This document shows, piece by piece, positions 61,801 through 64,000 of a stretch of 64,000 bases of DNA. The DNA comes from Lachnospiraceae bacterium (GTDB lineage: Bacteria; Bacillota; Clostridia; Lachnospirales; Lachnospiraceae), in the NCBI GenBank assembly GCA_015057325.1, contig SVEQ01000011.1:1-64000 (forward strand), in the 5' to 3' direction. The position numbers and the translations under genes are program-made. Below the pieces are notes generated by a model. That model saw only the letters and a program-made list of their open reading frames with translations, made no database searches and was not told the DNA's origin. Position 1 is the first letter of the stretch; each line of letters opens with the position of its first letter.

Positions 61801-62223
61801 TTATACAAGTGCTCTTCCTAGCGATTTGCATTCCTCAAGGTCATCATCGTTAGGGGCATTGTTTGCCATCACACATTCATATGCGAGTTGGGCACCTGCC
61901 GCATTTGCACGTTCCTCCCAATCTCTCATCCACTGTCCGTCTCCCCATCCGTAAGAACCAAACAGAGCTATCTTTTTTCCCGACAATGAACCTTCAACAT
62001 CTATGAACATTGGCTCGTACTCATTCTCTTCTAATACCTCTGCTCCCATAGCCGGACATCCGAATGCAACTCCATCATAATCCGCAAGCATACTACTGTT
62101 AAACTCTGACGGTCCGAATACGGAAACCTCTGCTCCGGCAGACTTTGCGCCTTCCTCTACCGCTGCTGCCATAGCCGCTGTATTACCTGTACCACTCCAA
62201 AAAACTACTGCTACTTTACTCAT
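61801..62223 (-). CDS. Flavodoxin
   Basis: 140 residues. The phosphate loop is WSGTGNTAAMA at residues 9-19; the FMN-contacting loops are GCPAMGAEVLEE and FGSYGWGDGQWM, the latter with Tyr and Trp stacking residues. It carries electrons in place of ferredoxin. It follows DUF3793 by 56 bases with AAAAGGAGG before its ATG, and the unit has an iron-type operator, as expected of a flavodoxin induced in iron shortage. Confidence 0.95.
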   Translation of the reverse strand: MSKVAVVFWSGTGNTAAMAAAVEEGAKSAGAEVSVFGPSEFNSSMLADYDGVAFGCPAMGAEVLEENEYEPMFIDVEGSLSGKKIALFGSYGWGDGQWMRDWEERANAAGAQLAYECVMANNAPNDDDLEECKSLGRALV

Positions 62224-62279
62224 TGATGTTATCCTCCTTTTATTTTAATCCTCTTTAGGGATTTTTATTTACTTTATGA

Positions 62280-62831
62280 CTACGCTGTTACTATTAGCTG
62301 CTCCAACGATTTACCATGTTTCAGTGCCTTGCAATAGACCTCCGTACACTTGTTGAATATCTTAAATGTCTGTTCTGCTTCTTCAACATCTCCATAGACT
62401 TTCCAATATCCTATGCTCAGTACACCCTCTTCCGGACTATTCATAAAACCCTTCACATCCTTTTCCGGGTAACCAAGAAAAAAACCTATCTCATGCGGAA
62501 AATCCTTGTCATCTTTTATATGTTTCACAAGCTGTACAACGCATTTATCAGGATCCGTACAGTTATATCCTTTTTTACAGAGAATACTTCTCGTCACGGA
62601 ACGCATAAGATCCTTTTTCAGATTCTCCAATCTATACAAATAAATCAAAACGTACTTATCAGTATATCTTAACGGAATTACCCTAAGACCCTTCCTGCGT
62701 AATATTTCATTAAGACAACGCAGGTCAGAGTTTAATTTTTCCTTAGACTCTCCCGAAACAGAAAACAGACTTCCCGTCTTTAATCCTGCTAGCGTAGGGG
62801 AACAGTGTTTTACAATATATTGATCCTTCAT
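62280..62831 (-). CDS. DUF3793 family protein
   Basis: 183 residues, soluble. I recognise DUF3793 from the opening HCSPTLAGLKTGSLFSV, the Arg-rich ILRRKGLRVIPLR, then VLIYLYRLENLKKDL and the C-terminal HEIGFFLGYPEKDVKGFM and SIGYWKVYGDVEEAEQTF. In many Clostridia this family sits beside a flavodoxin, as here. The function is not known; the promoter region suggests expression when iron is scarce. AGAGGTG precedes the ATG by eight bases. Confidence 0.85.
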   Translation of the reverse strand: MKDQYIVKHCSPTLAGLKTGSLFSVSGESKEKLNSDLRCLNEILRRKGLRVIPLRYTDKYVLIYLYRLENLKKDLMRSVTRSILCKKGYNCTDPDKCVVQLVKHIKDDKDFPHEIGFFLGYPEKDVKGFMNSPEEGVLSIGYWKVYGDVEEAEQTFKIFNKCTEVYCKALKHGKSLEQLIVTA

Positions 62832-62921
62832 GCAAATGACACCTCTTTATTGTTTTCTAACTGAAATTTATTATTTAACACATCAATACAAGTTATTCTT
62901 ATTATAAATTTCATAAATAGC

Positions 62922-62945
62922 TTAAGTTAGTTGTAACTAACTTAA
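62922..62945. promoter_or_regulatory. Iron-type operator before DUF3793-flavodoxin
   Basis: TTAAGTTAGT-TGTA-ACTAACTTAA, perfect 10-base arms around the shared GTTAGT-N4-ACTAAC core, the most symmetrical copy in the window. It lies between the enolase terminator and the DUF3793 start, about 90 bases before the ATG. Confidence 0.8.
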
Positions 62946-62957
62946 CTTTCAAAATAA

Positions 62958-62992
62958 ACCATCCATTATGTGTATGATTTATAATGGATGGT
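62958..62992 (-). terminator. Enolase terminator
   Basis: A 12-bp perfect stem (ACCATCCATTAT/ATAATGGATGGT), 8 bases after the enolase stop, followed on the minus strand by TTTATTTTG. Confidence 0.85.
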
Positions 62993-62999
62993 ATTATTA

Positions 63000-64000
<1,001 letters not shown>

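Overview
The window looks like a chromosomal segment of an anaerobic, low-GC Firmicute of the class Clostridia, most probably Lachnospiraceae. Support comes from AT-rich intergenic DNA with TTGACA/TATAAT-type promoters and AGGAGG ribosome sites, a trimeric [FeFe]-hydrogenase with its maturase HydE, spore-coat cotJABC genes, DUF1836, DUF3793 and YerC families, and many cyclic-di-GMP proteins. I see no rRNA, CRISPR array, insertion sequence or prophage.

Layout. 0-0.2 kb: tRNA-Gly and tRNA-Pro. 0.3-16.5 kb: mostly housekeeping and single genes: a GtrB-like glycosyltransferase, a PcrA helicase, a DUF1836 regulator, alpha-amylase plus YerC, an orphan NMT1-like lipoprotein, cotJABC, DegV, a hybrid sensor kinase with a degenerate ATP site, a histidine phosphatase, Ung, a HAD hydrolase, a MecA-N-like protein and UDP-glucose dehydrogenase. 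16.7-34.5 kb: signalling and hydrogen metabolism interleaved. A membrane diguanylate cyclase is translationally coupled to a solute-binding protein; then come hydCBA, a second GGDEF protein, an Ogg-type glycosylase, a MshEN-like/CheX-like protein, a GGDEF-EAL protein, and an operon FIST-EAL / LacI-type sensor / hydE.

34.7-43.5 kb: one strand carries iscR, iscS, iscU, a GCS2-type glutamate-cysteine ligase, an O-acetylhomoserine sulfhydrylase, an EgtC-like class II amidotransferase, a second unrelated (E. coli-type) glutamate-cysteine ligase, an ECF S component and a pyridoxal/pyridoxamine kinase. This reads as a sulfur, gamma-glutamyl-thiol and PLP cluster; no glutathione synthetase is present, so its end product is unknown.

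43.6-62.9 kb: an accessory, strongly regulated stretch. It holds feoABC, two LolD/FtsX-type ABC systems, a paired ABC transporter of the kind that includes siderophore importers, two TetR regulators with recognisable operators, two methyltransferases, and DUF3793 plus flavodoxin. A 16-bp inverted repeat, GTTAGT-N4-ACTAAC, stands before feoA (two copies), the ABC pair, the second FtsX operon and DUF3793-flavodoxin. It marks a probable iron-limitation regulon under a regulator encoded elsewhere. The window ends inside enolase.

All functions are read from protein motifs and gene context; no database search was run.
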